This document shows positions 7,620-16,248 of a stretch of 64,000 nt of DNA, one piece after another. The notes under the pieces were generated by a model, which did no database searches, was not told the DNA's origin, and saw nothing but the letters and a program-made list of their open reading frames with translations. The position numbers were made by a program, and so were the translations under genes. The stretch is from Pseudonocardia kunmingensis (GTDB lineage Bacteria; Actinomycetota; Actinomycetes; Mycobacteriales; Pseudonocardiaceae): positions 868,001 through 932,000 of the forward strand of contig NZ_VFPA01000002.1 of NCBI RefSeq assembly GCF_006716445.1, given 5' to 3'. How positions within the stretch are numbered: position 1 is the stretch's first letter; each line of letters begins with the position of its first letter.

Positions 7620-9130
7620 CCCGCCCCGCCGTCCTCGACGGGACCTTCGGCGTCCTGATCGACGGCCGTGAACGGGACGCCGAAGGTGGCGCGACGTTCT
7701 CGGTCGAGAACCCCTACGACCGGTCCACGATCTGCCGGGTGGCCGACTCCCAGCCCGCCGACGTCGACACCGCCGTCACGGTCGCGCACACCGCCTTCCG
7801 CGACGGGCGCTGGTCGGGGCTGCGCGGCCGCGACCGTGCACGGGTGTTGCAGCGCGCTGCGCAGCTGCTCGCCGACGCCATCCCCGAGCTGGTCGAGATC
7901 GAGAGCCGGCAGACCGGTAGGCCGATCCGTGAGATGGCGGCGCAGCTGCGCCGCCAGCCGGAGTGGCTGGAGTACTTCGGGGCGCTCGCTCAGACCGAGG
8001 AGGGTTCACTGCCCGATGTCGACACCGGACACCTCAACATCGTGCAGCGGGTGCCCCTCGGGGTCGCCGCGCTGATCACCCCGTGGAACCACCCTCTGCA
8101 CGTCGCGCTGAAGAAGCTCGCCGCGGCGCTGTCGGCCGGCAACTCGGTGGTGCTGAAGACATCCGAGGTTGCGCCGATCACCCCGCACATACTCGCGCGG
8201 ATCCTGCACGACGCCGGCCTGCCGCCCGGAGTGCTGAACGTGGTGCCGGGGCTCGGGCCGGTGGCGGGGCAGGCGCTGGTGACGCACCCGCTCGTCGCGA
8301 AGGTCGACGTCACGGGCGGTACTCCGACCGGGCAGGCGATCGCCCGGGCGGTGGCCGACCGGCTGGTGCCACTGTCGGCCGAGTTGGGCGGCAAAGCACC
8401 CGTGCTGGTGTTCGACGACGTCGATGTGCCCCGAGCGGTGGCAGGCGCGATGTTCGCCGCGTTCATCGCGTCCGGGCAGACCTGCGTGCAGGGCGCGCGA
8501 CTGATCGTCCACGATTCGGTGTACGAGCCGTTCGTCGACGAGCTGGTGGCCCGCACCAGCGCACTTCGCCTGGGCGACCCGCTGGACGAGAAGACGCAGA
8601 TCGGACCAGTGGCCTCGGCGCGGCAGCTCGCGCGGATCAACGAGATGGTCGAGCGGGCCGCGGCGCACGGTGCGACCTTGCTGTGCGGCGGGACCGCGCC
8701 CGATGACCCGGCGCTCGGGGAGGGCTACTTCTACGCGCCGACCGTGCTCGCGGACGTCGACACCGCCGCGGAGGCATGGCAGGAGGAGATCTTCGGGCCC
8801 GTCACGATCGTCACTCCGTTCCGCGACGAGCAGCACGCGGTCGAGCTCGCCAACGACAGCCGTTACGGACTGGCCGCAGCCGTCTGGACGCGAGATGTCG
8901 CCAGGGCACTGCGGGTGGTGCAGCGGCTCGATGTCGGCACCGTCTGGGTCAACGACCACCACCGCCTCGACCCGGCGTCGCCGTGGGGTGGGCGCGGGGC
9001 CAGCGGGCTGGGCCGCGAGAACGGCACCGAGGCCTATCGCGGCTGGACCCAAACCCGCAGCATCATCGTCAACCACGCCGACGAGCCGTTCGACTGGTTC
9101 GCCACCGACGAGGTGATCCGGTACTCGTGA
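7616..9130 (+). CDS. Aldehyde dehydrogenase
   Basis: A 504-aa NAD(P)-dependent aldehyde dehydrogenase. Visible catalytic parts are Asn158 (TPWNHP), Lys181 of the cofactor pocket (VVLKTSE), general base Glu256 (AELGGK) and nucleophile Cys290 (SGQTCVQG). Length and motifs match 2-hydroxymuconic-semialdehyde or betaine-aldehyde-like ALDHs, which fits an operon that also has an ACMSD-like gene, but the exact substrate is inference. The ATG overlaps the MFS stop (ATGA), with AGGAGG upstream; the stop overlaps the next GTG. Longer in-frame upstream sequence is the shadow of the MFS gene. Confidence 0.93.
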   Translation: MTRPAVLDGTFGVLIDGRERDAEGGATFSVENPYDRSTICRVADSQPADVDTAVTVAHTAFRDGRWSGLRGRDRARVLQRAAQLLADAIPELVEIESRQTGRPIREMAAQLRRQPEWLEYFGALAQTEEGSLPDVDTGHLNIVQRVPLGVAALITPWNHPLHVALKKLAAALSAGNSVVLKTSEVAPITPHILARILHDAGLPPGVLNVVPGLGPVAGQALVTHPLVAKVDVTGGTPTGQAIARAVADRLVPLSAELGGKAPVLVFDDVDVPRAVAGAMFAAFIASGQTCVQGARLIVHDSVYEPFVDELVARTSALRLGDPLDEKTQIGPVASARQLARINEMVERAAAHGATLLCGGTAPDDPALGEGYFYAPTVLADVDTAAEAWQEEIFGPVTIVTPFRDEQHAVELANDSRYGLAAAVWTRDVARALRVVQRLDVGTVWVNDHHRLDPASPWGGRGASGLGRENGTEAYRGWTQTRSIIVNHADEPFDWFATDEVIRYS

Positions 9131-10125
9131 ACCCCACGGTCGACGTCCACACCCACTGCATCCCGGCATCGCTGCTCGACCGGATTCGGGACGGCACGGC
9201 GCCGGGCGGGGTCGGAGTCGTCCGGCGCGGGAACGAGGAGTGGGTGACCCATCCCGGCGGCTTCGCCTACCCGCTCGCGCCCACGTTCCACGACATCGAG
9301 GCGCGCCTGGCCGGCATGGATGCTGCTGGAATCGGCACCGGCGTGATGAGCATTTCGCCCGACCTCTACGCCTACGAGGTCGGAGCGCGCGACGCGAGCG
9401 TGCACGCTGCCCTCTTCAACGACGCGCTTGCCGACCTGGTCGCCGCACATCCCGATCGGCTCGCCGGGCTCGCCACGTTGCCGCTGCAGGAACCGGATTC
9501 GGCTGTGATCGAGCTGGTCAGGTCGGTGAAGGATCTCGGTCTGCGAGGCGCTCAGATCGGGCCGGTGATCGCCGGGGACTGGCTGGACCACCCTCGGTTC
9601 CGCCCGGTGCTCCGCGCGGCGGCCGACTTGCGGGTGCCACTCGTTCTGCACCCGTACTACCTCGGTCCACGGCCTGATTTCGCCGACTACTACCTGGTCA
9701 ACCTCGTGGGCAATCCGTTGCAGACCACGACAGTCGCCGCCCGGCTGATCCTCGGCGGGGTGCTGGACGAGTTTCCCGACCTGCGCTTCGTGCTCGTCCA
9801 CGGCGGCGGGTTCCTGCCGTACCAGATCGGGCGGCTGGACCATGGGTGGCGCGTGCGACCCGAGGCGCACGGCTGCGTCGACCCGCCCTCGGCGTACCTG
9901 GGGCGCTTCGCCTTCGACACGCTCACCCACTCTCCCGCGGCTCTGCGCTACCTGCTCGATCTCGCCGGCGACGCCGTCGTGTACGGCACGGACACGCCGT
10001 TCGACATGGGCGGTGGCAGCCTCACCGCCCAGCTACGCGGGCTGGAGGTCGCCCCCGCGGTCCGCGCCGCCGTCGCCGGCGGCACCGCTCGGCGGATCTT
10101 CGACCTGGAGGAGGAACATCGATGA
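9127..10125 (+). CDS. ACMSD-like amidohydrolase (metal-dependent decarboxylase/hydrolase)
   Basis: A 332-aa amidohydrolase_2 TIM-barrel protein related to 2-amino-3-carboxymuconate-6-semialdehyde decarboxylase. Metal ligands visible are His8 and His10 (DVHTHC), a His in LVLHPYY, a His in FVLVHGGG and an Asp in YGTDTPFDMG. Members decarboxylate or hydrolyse ring-cleavage products. The GTG start overlaps the ALDH stop and the end overlaps the aldo/keto reductase ATG, so it is translated with its neighbours. A longer frame to the left is antisense/shadow of ALDH. Confidence 0.9.
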   Translation: MNPTVDVHTHCIPASLLDRIRDGTAPGGVGVVRRGNEEWVTHPGGFAYPLAPTFHDIEARLAGMDAAGIGTGVMSISPDLYAYEVGARDASVHAALFNDALADLVAAHPDRLAGLATLPLQEPDSAVIELVRSVKDLGLRGAQIGPVIAGDWLDHPRFRPVLRAAADLRVPLVLHPYYLGPRPDFADYYLVNLVGNPLQTTTVAARLILGGVLDEFPDLRFVLVHGGGFLPYQIGRLDHGWRVRPEAHGCVDPPSAYLGRFAFDTLTHSPAALRYLLDLAGDAVVYGTDTPFDMGGGSLTAQLRGLEVAPAVRAAVAGGTARRIFDLEEEHR

Positions 10126-11105
10126 GACGACTCGCACTCGGCGGTCTGAACGTGCCCGTGCTCGGGCTGGGCTGCATGGGGATGAGTGAGTTCTACGGCT
10201 CCGCGGAGGAGCGGTCCGACGATGCCGCGGCGGTCGCGACCATTCATCGAGCGATCGACCTCGGCGCCGGCCACCTGGACACCGCCGACATGTACGGGGT
10301 CGGGGCCAACGAGGAGCTGGTGGGCCGGGCGGTCGCGGGACGTCGCGAGGAGGTCGTGGTCGCGACCAAGTTCGGCAACGAGCGCGGGCCTGACGGCGCG
10401 TTCCTCGGGATCGACGGCAGCCCGGAGTACGTGCGCGCCGCCTGCGACGCGTCGTTGCGCCGACTCGGGATCGACGTGATCGACCTGTACTACCAGCACC
10501 GGGTGGACCGCCGGGTCCCGGTCGAGGAGACGTGGGGTGCGCTGGCGGAGCTGGTGGCCGCAGGCAAGGTGCGCCACCTCGGCGTCTGCGAGGCCGCGCC
10601 CGCCACGATCCGCCGCGCCCACGCCGTACATCCGGTGGCCGCCGTGCAGACCGAGTACTCGCTGTGGACGCGCGACCCGGAGGTTGACGGGGTGCTCGAC
10701 ACCTGTCGTGACTCGGGCATCGGGTTCGTCGCCTACTCGCCGATGGGGCGAGGGTTCCTCACCGGGGCGATCCGCGATCCTCAGGAGCTTGCGGTATCCG
10801 ACTTCCGGCGCCACAACCCCCGGTTCCAGCGCGAGAACGTGGGGCGCAACCTCGCCATGGTCGAGCGGATCGGAGCGATCGCCGAGGCGAAGGGTGTGAC
10901 GGCGGCGCAGCTGTCACTGGCGTGGGTACTGCACCAGGGCGTTGCAGCGATCCCGGGTACGAAGCGCGTCGGCCGACTCGAGGAGAACGTCGCGGCCGCC
11001 GACATCGTGCTGGACGCAGACGACCTGGTGCGGATCGCTGCCGCCGCACCCGTCGGCGGCACCGCGGGAGACCGCTACCCCGACATGTCAACTGTGCACA
11101 TCTGA
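10122..11105 (+). CDS. Aldo/keto reductase
   Basis: A 327-aa NADPH-dependent (beta/alpha)8 reductase. The catalytic tetrad is complete: Asp53 and Tyr58 in DTADMYG, Lys83 in VVATKFG, His126 in LYYQHRVD. The C-terminal IPGTKRVGRLEENV segment is the usual cofactor-binding region. Last gene of the seven-gene operon, coupled by ATGA. It would reduce a ketone or aldehyde intermediate; the substrate is unknown. Confidence 0.92.
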   Translation: MRRLALGGLNVPVLGLGCMGMSEFYGSAEERSDDAAAVATIHRAIDLGAGHLDTADMYGVGANEELVGRAVAGRREEVVVATKFGNERGPDGAFLGIDGSPEYVRAACDASLRRLGIDVIDLYYQHRVDRRVPVEETWGALAELVAAGKVRHLGVCEAAPATIRRAHAVHPVAAVQTEYSLWTRDPEVDGVLDTCRDSGIGFVAYSPMGRGFLTGAIRDPQELAVSDFRRHNPRFQRENVGRNLAMVERIGAIAEAKGVTAAQLSLAWVLHQGVAAIPGTKRVGRLEENVAAADIVLDADDLVRIAAAAPVGGTAGDRYPDMSTVHI

Positions 11106-11354
11106 CCGGGCCTGAGGTCATGCGAAGGGCCGAAAGAGCGGTGCGCAACGGCGGCCCCGCGCTTCTGAGCGGGCCGGAGCGTCGCCCTCAGGAGTGCATT
11201 GGGAGATCAGTGAAGAAGCGGCCGGCAGAGTTCAGGCGGGTGGGATGTGTGGATCCCCTTGCGCCCCCGGATCCCGAAAACGTGCGGGCTTTTGCTTAGA
11301 TATATGTTGCGCCCGTCTCGCCGATGCCGGGGCGGCAAATCCAAGGACGTACGC
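11106..11354. other. Intergenic region upstream of the LysR gene
   Basis: I see no credible gene here. Most of it is GC-rich; an AT-rich patch near 11290-11312 (TTTTGCTTAGATATATG) is unusual for this window and is the likely promoter area of the following LysR gene. No clear hairpin terminator for the preceding operon is apparent. Confidence 0.4.
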
Positions 11355-12260
11355 GTGGAACTGCGGCAAATCGAGGCTTTCCTCGTCCTCGCCGAGGAAC
11401 TGCACTTCGGCCGGACCGCCGGGCGGCTGCGGGTTTCGCAGGCCCTGGTGAGCCAGACGCTCCGCAGCCTCGAACGGCGGGTGGGCGGTCTGCTCTTCGA
11501 GCGGACGAGCAGGCGGGTCGCGCTCACTCGACTCGGCGAACAGCTCCGGGATGACCTGCGTGTGGCCTACGACCAGTTCGACCGTGCTTTCGAGCAGGCC
11601 CGCGCCGCTACGTCCGGGATCGACGGCGAGCTGCGGGTGTGCGTTCAAAGCTTGGCCGCGGCAGGTCACTCGTTCACCCGGATCTGCACGACGTTCACCG
11701 AGCTGCATCCCGCATGCCGGCTGCTGGTAAGCGAGGGAGGTGTGGCCGATGGGTATGACGGCCTGCGAACCGGTGTGCACGACATTCTGGCGACGTGGCT
11801 GCCGCATCGTCATGCCGATGTCCGGGTGGGCCCGCTCCTTGCGCGTGAGGAGCGGGTGCTCGCGGTTCAAGTGGGTCATCCGCTTGCTCAGCGTGGATGG
11901 GCGACCAGTGAGGACCTCGGTGATCACGCCGTGGCGCGGGGCGGGGCGGTCCACGAGCCGCTGGTGCCGCGCAACACGCCCAGTGGCCGCCCGGTGCCGT
12001 GGAAGTACCCGGTCGGCTCCATGCCGGAAGCGATGCTGCTCATTGCTCGCGGAGTCATCGTGCACCCCACTGTCGCGTCAGCCGACCAATTCTACCGACA
12101 CCCCGACGTCATCCTCGTCCCCCTGCACGGTCTTCCTGCGCTGGAGAGCGCGCTGATATGGCCGACGGGGCGTGAGACCGCGGCGGTCACCGCGTTCGTC
12201 CGAGCCGCGCGCGAGGTCCTCGGCGACATGTTCGAGGACGCCACGCCCAGCGCGTCCTGA
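11355..12260 (+). CDS. LysR family transcriptional regulator
   Basis: A 301-aa LysR regulator. The N-terminal winged HTH is clear (VELRQIEAFLVLAEELHFG, RLRVSQALVSQTLRSLERRVGG), followed by a type 2 periplasmic-binding-like effector domain. I chose the GTG giving VELRQIEAFL because LysR proteins start right there; earlier codons run through the AT-rich promoter. It is co-directional with the preceding catabolic operon, 249 bases downstream. Its target is not evident; it may control the operon to its left or an enzyme elsewhere. Confidence 0.9.
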   Translation: MELRQIEAFLVLAEELHFGRTAGRLRVSQALVSQTLRSLERRVGGLLFERTSRRVALTRLGEQLRDDLRVAYDQFDRAFEQARAATSGIDGELRVCVQSLAAAGHSFTRICTTFTELHPACRLLVSEGGVADGYDGLRTGVHDILATWLPHRHADVRVGPLLAREERVLAVQVGHPLAQRGWATSEDLGDHAVARGGAVHEPLVPRNTPSGRPVPWKYPVGSMPEAMLLIARGVIVHPTVASADQFYRHPDVILVPLHGLPALESALIWPTGRETAAVTAFVRAAREVLGDMFEDATPSAS

Positions 12261-12454
12261 ACCAACGGTTCACCATCCGGATTGCCGGTGCAGCACGACC
12301 TCGCCCCGACGTCCAGCGGCACCGCGACGCAGCCCTACGCCGGTGGGCCCGAGCGGCCCGCGCTGCCCGTGCAGTCCGCGCCGACACCACCGCCTCGGCG
12401 TCCGGATCGCTCCAGCCTGCGTTCAGTTGTGTCGCAGGAACTGGTCGCGGCTTT

Positions 12455-13288
12455 TCAGGGAGACTCGACGAGGAAGTCGAGCAAGAGGTTGCTCAACTCC
12501 TCGGGTGCGTCAAGTGGGATCCAATGCCCGGCTCCACGGATGCGCTTGTATCGCCACGGCCCGCTCACCCGCTTGCCCGAGGCGAGCATCTGCGCCTCGC
12601 CACAGGCCATATCGCCGTCCGACCATACTCCCAGAACCGGACACGTCACTGGCGGCAGTTCGATTCCCGCGCCACCACCGAAGGCCTCCGGGGGGACATT
12701 CGCCCGGTAGTAGTTCAAGGCGGCGGTCAGCGCACCGGGGCGATCTAGATCGGTGACGTATCGCTCAATGTCCACCGGGTTGTTCGTCCACTCGCGCAGC
12801 AGTGCCCAGTCATTGCGACGCAACGCCTCCTCGGCGACGCCGATGAACTGGAAGAAAAGCATGTACCATGACAGTTCGCGCTGGCGCAGATCGGTGAAAT
12901 AACTACTCGGATGCCCCACCGACAATGCCATGAAGCGAGTGACTCTCTCGGGCGACAATCCGGCCAGCGCCCATCCTATCCCCGAGCCCCAGTCGTGCCC
13001 GACCACCGCTGTGGAGCGGACCTCCAGGGCGTCCAGAATGCTTAGCACATCGCCGACCAGCAGCTCCATTCGGTAGTTCTCTACTTCACCTGGGCGGTCA
13101 CTGCTGCCGAATCCGCGCAGATCCGGAGCGATTACTCGATATCGGGCAGCGACCAGCTTTGGGATTTGGTTCCGCCACAATGCTGCAGAGTCGGGGAAGC
13201 CGTGCAGCAGCAGAACGGTCGGCCCATTCCCCCCGGTGTCTTCGACAGAGAAGGACAATCCGTTGCCGGTGAGTACTGAGGTGCCCAT
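12455..13288 (-). CDS. Alpha/beta-fold hydrolase, epoxide-hydrolase-like
   Basis: A 277-aa alpha/beta hydrolase. HGFPD at 29-33 forms the oxyanion-hole loop, Asp99 in VGHDWGSG is the nucleophile (Asp rather than Ser, as in epoxide hydrolases and haloalkane dehalogenases), and the base His lies in GAGHWIPLDAPEEL near the C-terminus. The ATG (MGTSVLTG) follows AAAGGGAG on the minus strand; an upstream in-frame ATG lacks such a site. It is convergent with the LysR gene, with a 194-base gap in which I see nothing. Upstream lies a region of broken genes. Confidence 0.9.
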   Translation of the reverse strand: MGTSVLTGNGLSFSVEDTGGNGPTVLLLHGFPDSAALWRNQIPKLVAARYRVIAPDLRGFGSSDRPGEVENYRMELLVGDVLSILDALEVRSTAVVGHDWGSGIGWALAGLSPERVTRFMALSVGHPSSYFTDLRQRELSWYMLFFQFIGVAEEALRRNDWALLREWTNNPVDIERYVTDLDRPGALTAALNYYRANVPPEAFGGGAGIELPPVTCPVLGVWSDGDMACGEAQMLASGKRVSGPWRYKRIRGAGHWIPLDAPEELSNLLLDFLVESP

Positions 13289-13429
13289 GACTCCCTTTCC
13301 GTGTGTGCCGAGGACTGCTGCGCCCATAGAGATCGTTCCGCGCAATCTCGACTATTGTCGACCCCGCCCGGCCTCGTGAACAGTCCCGATCTGCGCGATC
13401 ATCCGGGGCGCGGGTCGCCGCGGTGCTCG

Positions 13430-13580
13430 GGAGCCCGGCCACGGCCGGCGCTCCCCATGCGTCGAAGAGGAGGGACGACAGCGCGGCCGAGGACTGGACG
13501 CTGAGGCAGCTGACGACCACCGGCACGGCCCCGAGAGCAGGCTGGAGCCGATCAGGCGCCGGGGCGCCCGACGTGGGCAT
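13430..13580 (-). pseudogene. EamA/DMT transporter, N-terminal remnant
   Basis: About 50 residues (MPTSGAPAPDRLQPALGAV, then VVVSCLSVQSSAALSSLLFDAWGAPAVAGL) resemble the first transmembrane helix and LSVQ..AAL...LFD..G motif of EamA-type drug/metabolite transporters. After that the frame loses hydrophobicity and similarity, so only the start of an about 300-aa gene remains. It lies next to an enoyl-CoA-hydratase remnant on the same strand. The assignment rests on a short match and is tentative. Confidence 0.45.
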
Positions 13581-13601
13581 GAACGCCGTCCTCCTACTCG
13601 A

Positions 13602-13770
13602 TCACGCTCGGTCCAGGAACCGCCGCAACCCTCGCGGGTGCCCTCGGTCGGAACGGTAGCGGCGAACCACGACGCCTCGACCGCGAGCCCTTCGTCGATC
13701 GGGAGGTTGATACCTCTGGTCACGGCAGCCAGGCTCGCGGCGACCGCTGTGCCGGCGGACGGCCGGCTCG
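13602..13770 (-). pseudogene. Enoyl-CoA hydratase/isomerase, frameshifted C-terminal remnant
   Basis: One frame reads AAVTRGINLPIDEGLAVEAS then WFAATVPTEGTREG; after a one-frame shift near 13635 the neighbouring frame continues EGLRRFLDRA and stops. This is the standard C-terminal pattern of crotonases (TK.A.N....L..GL..E...F......TED..EG..AFLEKR). The catalytic N-terminal about 200 residues are absent. It is the end of a gene otherwise deleted, on the same strand as the EamA remnant. Confidence 0.6.
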
Positions 13771-13867
13771 AAGTCGGTAGAGGTCGAGACCGCCCCGCAC
13801 ATTGGCCCACTCAGATGGCATGAATTTGGACCATACCGAGTGGGCTAATCGTCCCTAAGGTCGAAGC

Positions 13868-14097
13868 ATGACGACCGAAACGACCGAACGAGTCGAGATC
13901 CCACCGCGGCTCGACCTGGGCCGGCACGCCGCCGACGGCTGTGCGTACAGCCTCGACATGCACACCACCGGGCGCACTTCACCGAGGCCGAGCTGGTCCA
14001 GCTCGTCCGGGCGATCGCCGTGATCAACACCTGGAACCGGGCGGCGATCCCGGCACGGGTGACGCCCGGCCAGTACGCCCCGGGACAGTTCTCGTGA
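13868..14097 (+). pseudogene. Carboxymuconolactone decarboxylase-like (AhpD fold) gene with its middle deleted
   Basis: It starts normally (MTTETTERVEIPPRLDL) and reaches CAYSLDMHT, which keeps the first Cys of the AhpD-type active site. It then jumps, with a frame change, to HFTEAELVQLVRAIAVINTWNRAAIPARV, the family's C-terminal helix pair. About 80-110 residues between these segments are missing. The stop overlaps the GTG of the next (chimeric) ORF. Both true ends survive, so this is an internal deletion, not a truncation. Confidence 0.7.
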
Positions 14098-14741
14098 CCG
14101 CCACCGGGACGGAACTGGCCGACCGGCTGCGCGCGCTGCACGTGCCGGGCACGCCGCTGGTCCTGCCGAACGTGTGGGACGCCGCCGGAGCTCGCGCGGT
14201 CGTGGCGGCCGGCTTCCCCGCCGTCGCCACCGCAAGCGCCGCGATCGCCCCGACCCTCGGCTACGACGACCACGAGAGCACGCCGCCGGACGAGGTGTTC
14301 GCTGCCGTCGCCCGGATTGCTGCGGCCGTGGACGTTCCGGTGACCGCCGACATCGAACGCAGCTACCGGCTGCCCGTCGAAGAGATCGCCGCCCGGCTGC
14401 TCGCGCGCGCCGCCGACACCGCCACGTCCCTGTTCGTCGCGCTGTTCAACCTGTCGATCGCACTCGGCGCGGTGGCCGGAGCCTTCGCCGTCGACACCAT
14501 CACCACGGCCACCGCCCTCTGGGCCGGCGCCGGACTCGTCCTCGCCGCAGGCGGGCGGCGGCCACCGGCGGACGAACCACACCGCACAACACCGAAGGGA
14601 ACTGACCATGTCGCCCACCACTACGAACCCGATCGCCTTGCACGACCCGATCGGGCTCGGCCACAGCCAGGTCGCCGACCGAAGGCTCCGACCTCATGTT
14701 CATCGCAGGCCAGTACGCCTCCGACGCCGAGGGCACGGTGA
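14094..14741 (+). pseudogene. In-frame chimera: PEP-mutase/isocitrate-lyase-family start fused to MFS transporter end
   Basis: Residues 1-105 are the N-terminal part of a phosphoenolpyruvate mutase superfamily enzyme (LVLPNVWDAAGARAV, FPAVATASAA, VPVTADIERSYRLPVEEI), lost before the conserved EDTDH-like segment. Around position 14409 the sequence passes without a frameshift into an MFS C-terminal region (TATSLFVALFNLSIALGAVAG, ALWAGAGLVLAAGG), the last helices of a DHA1-type efflux pump. The tail overlaps the RidA remnant in another frame. It is unlikely to work as either protein, although it is an open frame that an automatic pipeline would call as one gene. Confidence 0.65.
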
Positions 14742-14812
14742 TCGCCGCCCTCGCGCTACCCGACATGCTCTTCGAGCCGGACCGCCGCCGGACCGACGTC
14801 ACGACGCTGTGA
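14608..14812 (+). pseudogene. RidA/YjgF-family gene with internal deletion and frameshift
   Basis: The ATG follows GAAGGGA and reads IALHDPIGLGHSQVA. The next segment, SDLMFIAGQYASDAEGTVIA, is in another frame and runs directly into ALALPDMLFEP before a stop. In RidA proteins these are the start, the strand-2 IAGQ motif and the C-terminal strand, with about 60 residues normally between the last two. The enamine/imine deaminase active site cannot form. It stops 10 bases before the ATG of the next intact gene. Confidence 0.6.
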
Positions 14813-14821
14813 TGAAGCGCC

Positions 14822-16027
14822 ATGTGTGACCTCATCGGATCGGCGCTGCGTGCGATGAGCGGCGACGCCGGCATCTCCCGACGAGATCTTCTGCGTGCCA
14901 CAGGTACCGCGGTCGCAGCCTCCGCACTCGGCACCGCCGTGGCCTCATGCAGCGCCACGCCCTCCACCGCGTCCACCACGGCGACGGCGTCGGCTCCCGC
15001 GGCGCGCACCCGCCTGGTCCTGCTCGGGACGACCGGTGGGCCGACCATTCTCGACCCGGCACGGGCCGGTACGTCGACCGCGGTCGTCCATGACGGCGGG
15101 GTCCACCTCGTCGATCTCGGGTTCTCGGCGCACCAGCGACTCGTGGCAGCCGGACTCGGGGGCGGCGGGTGGGGGAACGGGTTCGGGAACCTCAGATCGA
15201 TCCTGTTCACCCACATGCACTCCGACCACGTGACGGAATGGCCCGCGATCTACTCCGTTGCGTCCACGAACATCGCCGGCCGGCTCCATGACAGACCCAT
15301 CGAGGTGTTCGGCCCCGGCGATCGCGGATCCCTGCCTCGGGTGTTCCCGGCGGGACGCACGGTCGGCGAGCCCATCAATCCCGAGGACCCCACGCCCGGC
15401 ATCGTCGCCATGACCGGGTACTTGCGGCGGGCGTGGGCGGGCGACTTCAACGATCGGCTGCGAAACTCTTCCTTCCGGGATCCCACGGCGGTGTTCTCCG
15501 TGCACGACATCGATGTCTCGACCGTCTGGGCCGGCATCGACCCGGAAGGTATCCCACCCCGGCTCACCGAACCGATACCGGTGTGGACCGACGGAGCTGT
15601 GCGCATCACCGCAACACTCGTCGATCATCACCCGACGGCACCGGCCTTCGGATTTCGCTTCGACACGCCCGACGGCTCGATCGTGGTATCCGGGGACACG
15701 TGCCCGAGCGAGAATCTCATCGATCTTGCCCGAGGCGCGGACTACCTCGTTCATGAAGTGATCGATCCACTGTTCGTCGAAGAACTCGTGAAACAACTTC
15801 CCGCGGAACAGGCCGATCCCCTCCGCACCCACCTGCTCGAGTCCCACACGACCATCGACCAGGTCGGCCCCGTCGCCGAGGCGGCGAGAGTGGGAACCCT
15901 CGTACTGTCGCATCTGGCGCCCGCGCACAACCCGCCCGAGCGATGGCTGGAGGCCCAGAAGGGCTTTTCCGGCCGGTTGATCGTCGGCGCCGACTTGATG
16001 CAACTCCCCGTAGGCCAGGACTCGTAG
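14822..16027 (+). CDS. Tat-exported metallo-beta-lactamase-fold hydrolase
   Basis: A 401-aa protein with a twin-arginine leader (SRRDLLRA at 19-26, hydrophobic stretch, then AVASCSA, which may be a lipobox with Cys43) and an MBL core. The Zn motif THMHSDH gives His131, His133, Asp135 and His136. Further ligands are likely in LVDHHPT, VVSGDTCPSE and VLSHLAPAH. The architecture resembles RNase Z/arylsulfatase-like exported MBL proteins. An internal ATG at MSGDAG is an alternative start. It probably acts on the cell surface. It is the first intact gene after the block of remnants. Confidence 0.85.
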   Translation: MCDLIGSALRAMSGDAGISRRDLLRATGTAVAASALGTAVASCSATPSTASTTATASAPAARTRLVLLGTTGGPTILDPARAGTSTAVVHDGGVHLVDLGFSAHQRLVAAGLGGGGWGNGFGNLRSILFTHMHSDHVTEWPAIYSVASTNIAGRLHDRPIEVFGPGDRGSLPRVFPAGRTVGEPINPEDPTPGIVAMTGYLRRAWAGDFNDRLRNSSFRDPTAVFSVHDIDVSTVWAGIDPEGIPPRLTEPIPVWTDGAVRITATLVDHHPTAPAFGFRFDTPDGSIVVSGDTCPSENLIDLARGADYLVHEVIDPLFVEELVKQLPAEQADPLRTHLLESHTTIDQVGPVAEAARVGTLVLSHLAPAHNPPERWLEAQKGFSGRLIVGADLMQLPVGQDS

Positions 16028-16248
16028 GTCGGGCTACCCCGATCCCTCCGCACGTCCTCACAGAGGCAGGTCGGTGCGGGGGTGCCCGCAAGGTCGTTCG
16101 CCATGGGTTGGCGCGGCCCCCGGGGAGTACGCGACGGCGCCGGGGCGACCTCGGGACGCAACCTGACTCATCCCCCGTTTCTCCAAGTCTTGGGTTTCGG
16201 TCATCTATATTGAATAATTGTCGTGAAGCTATCATGGAAGGAATTCGC

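Noticed and set aside
16190..16211. TTGGGT and TATATT as a promoter for the membrane protein
   Set aside because: Spacing is only 10 bases, too short for a -35/-10 pair; only the AT-rich character is noted.
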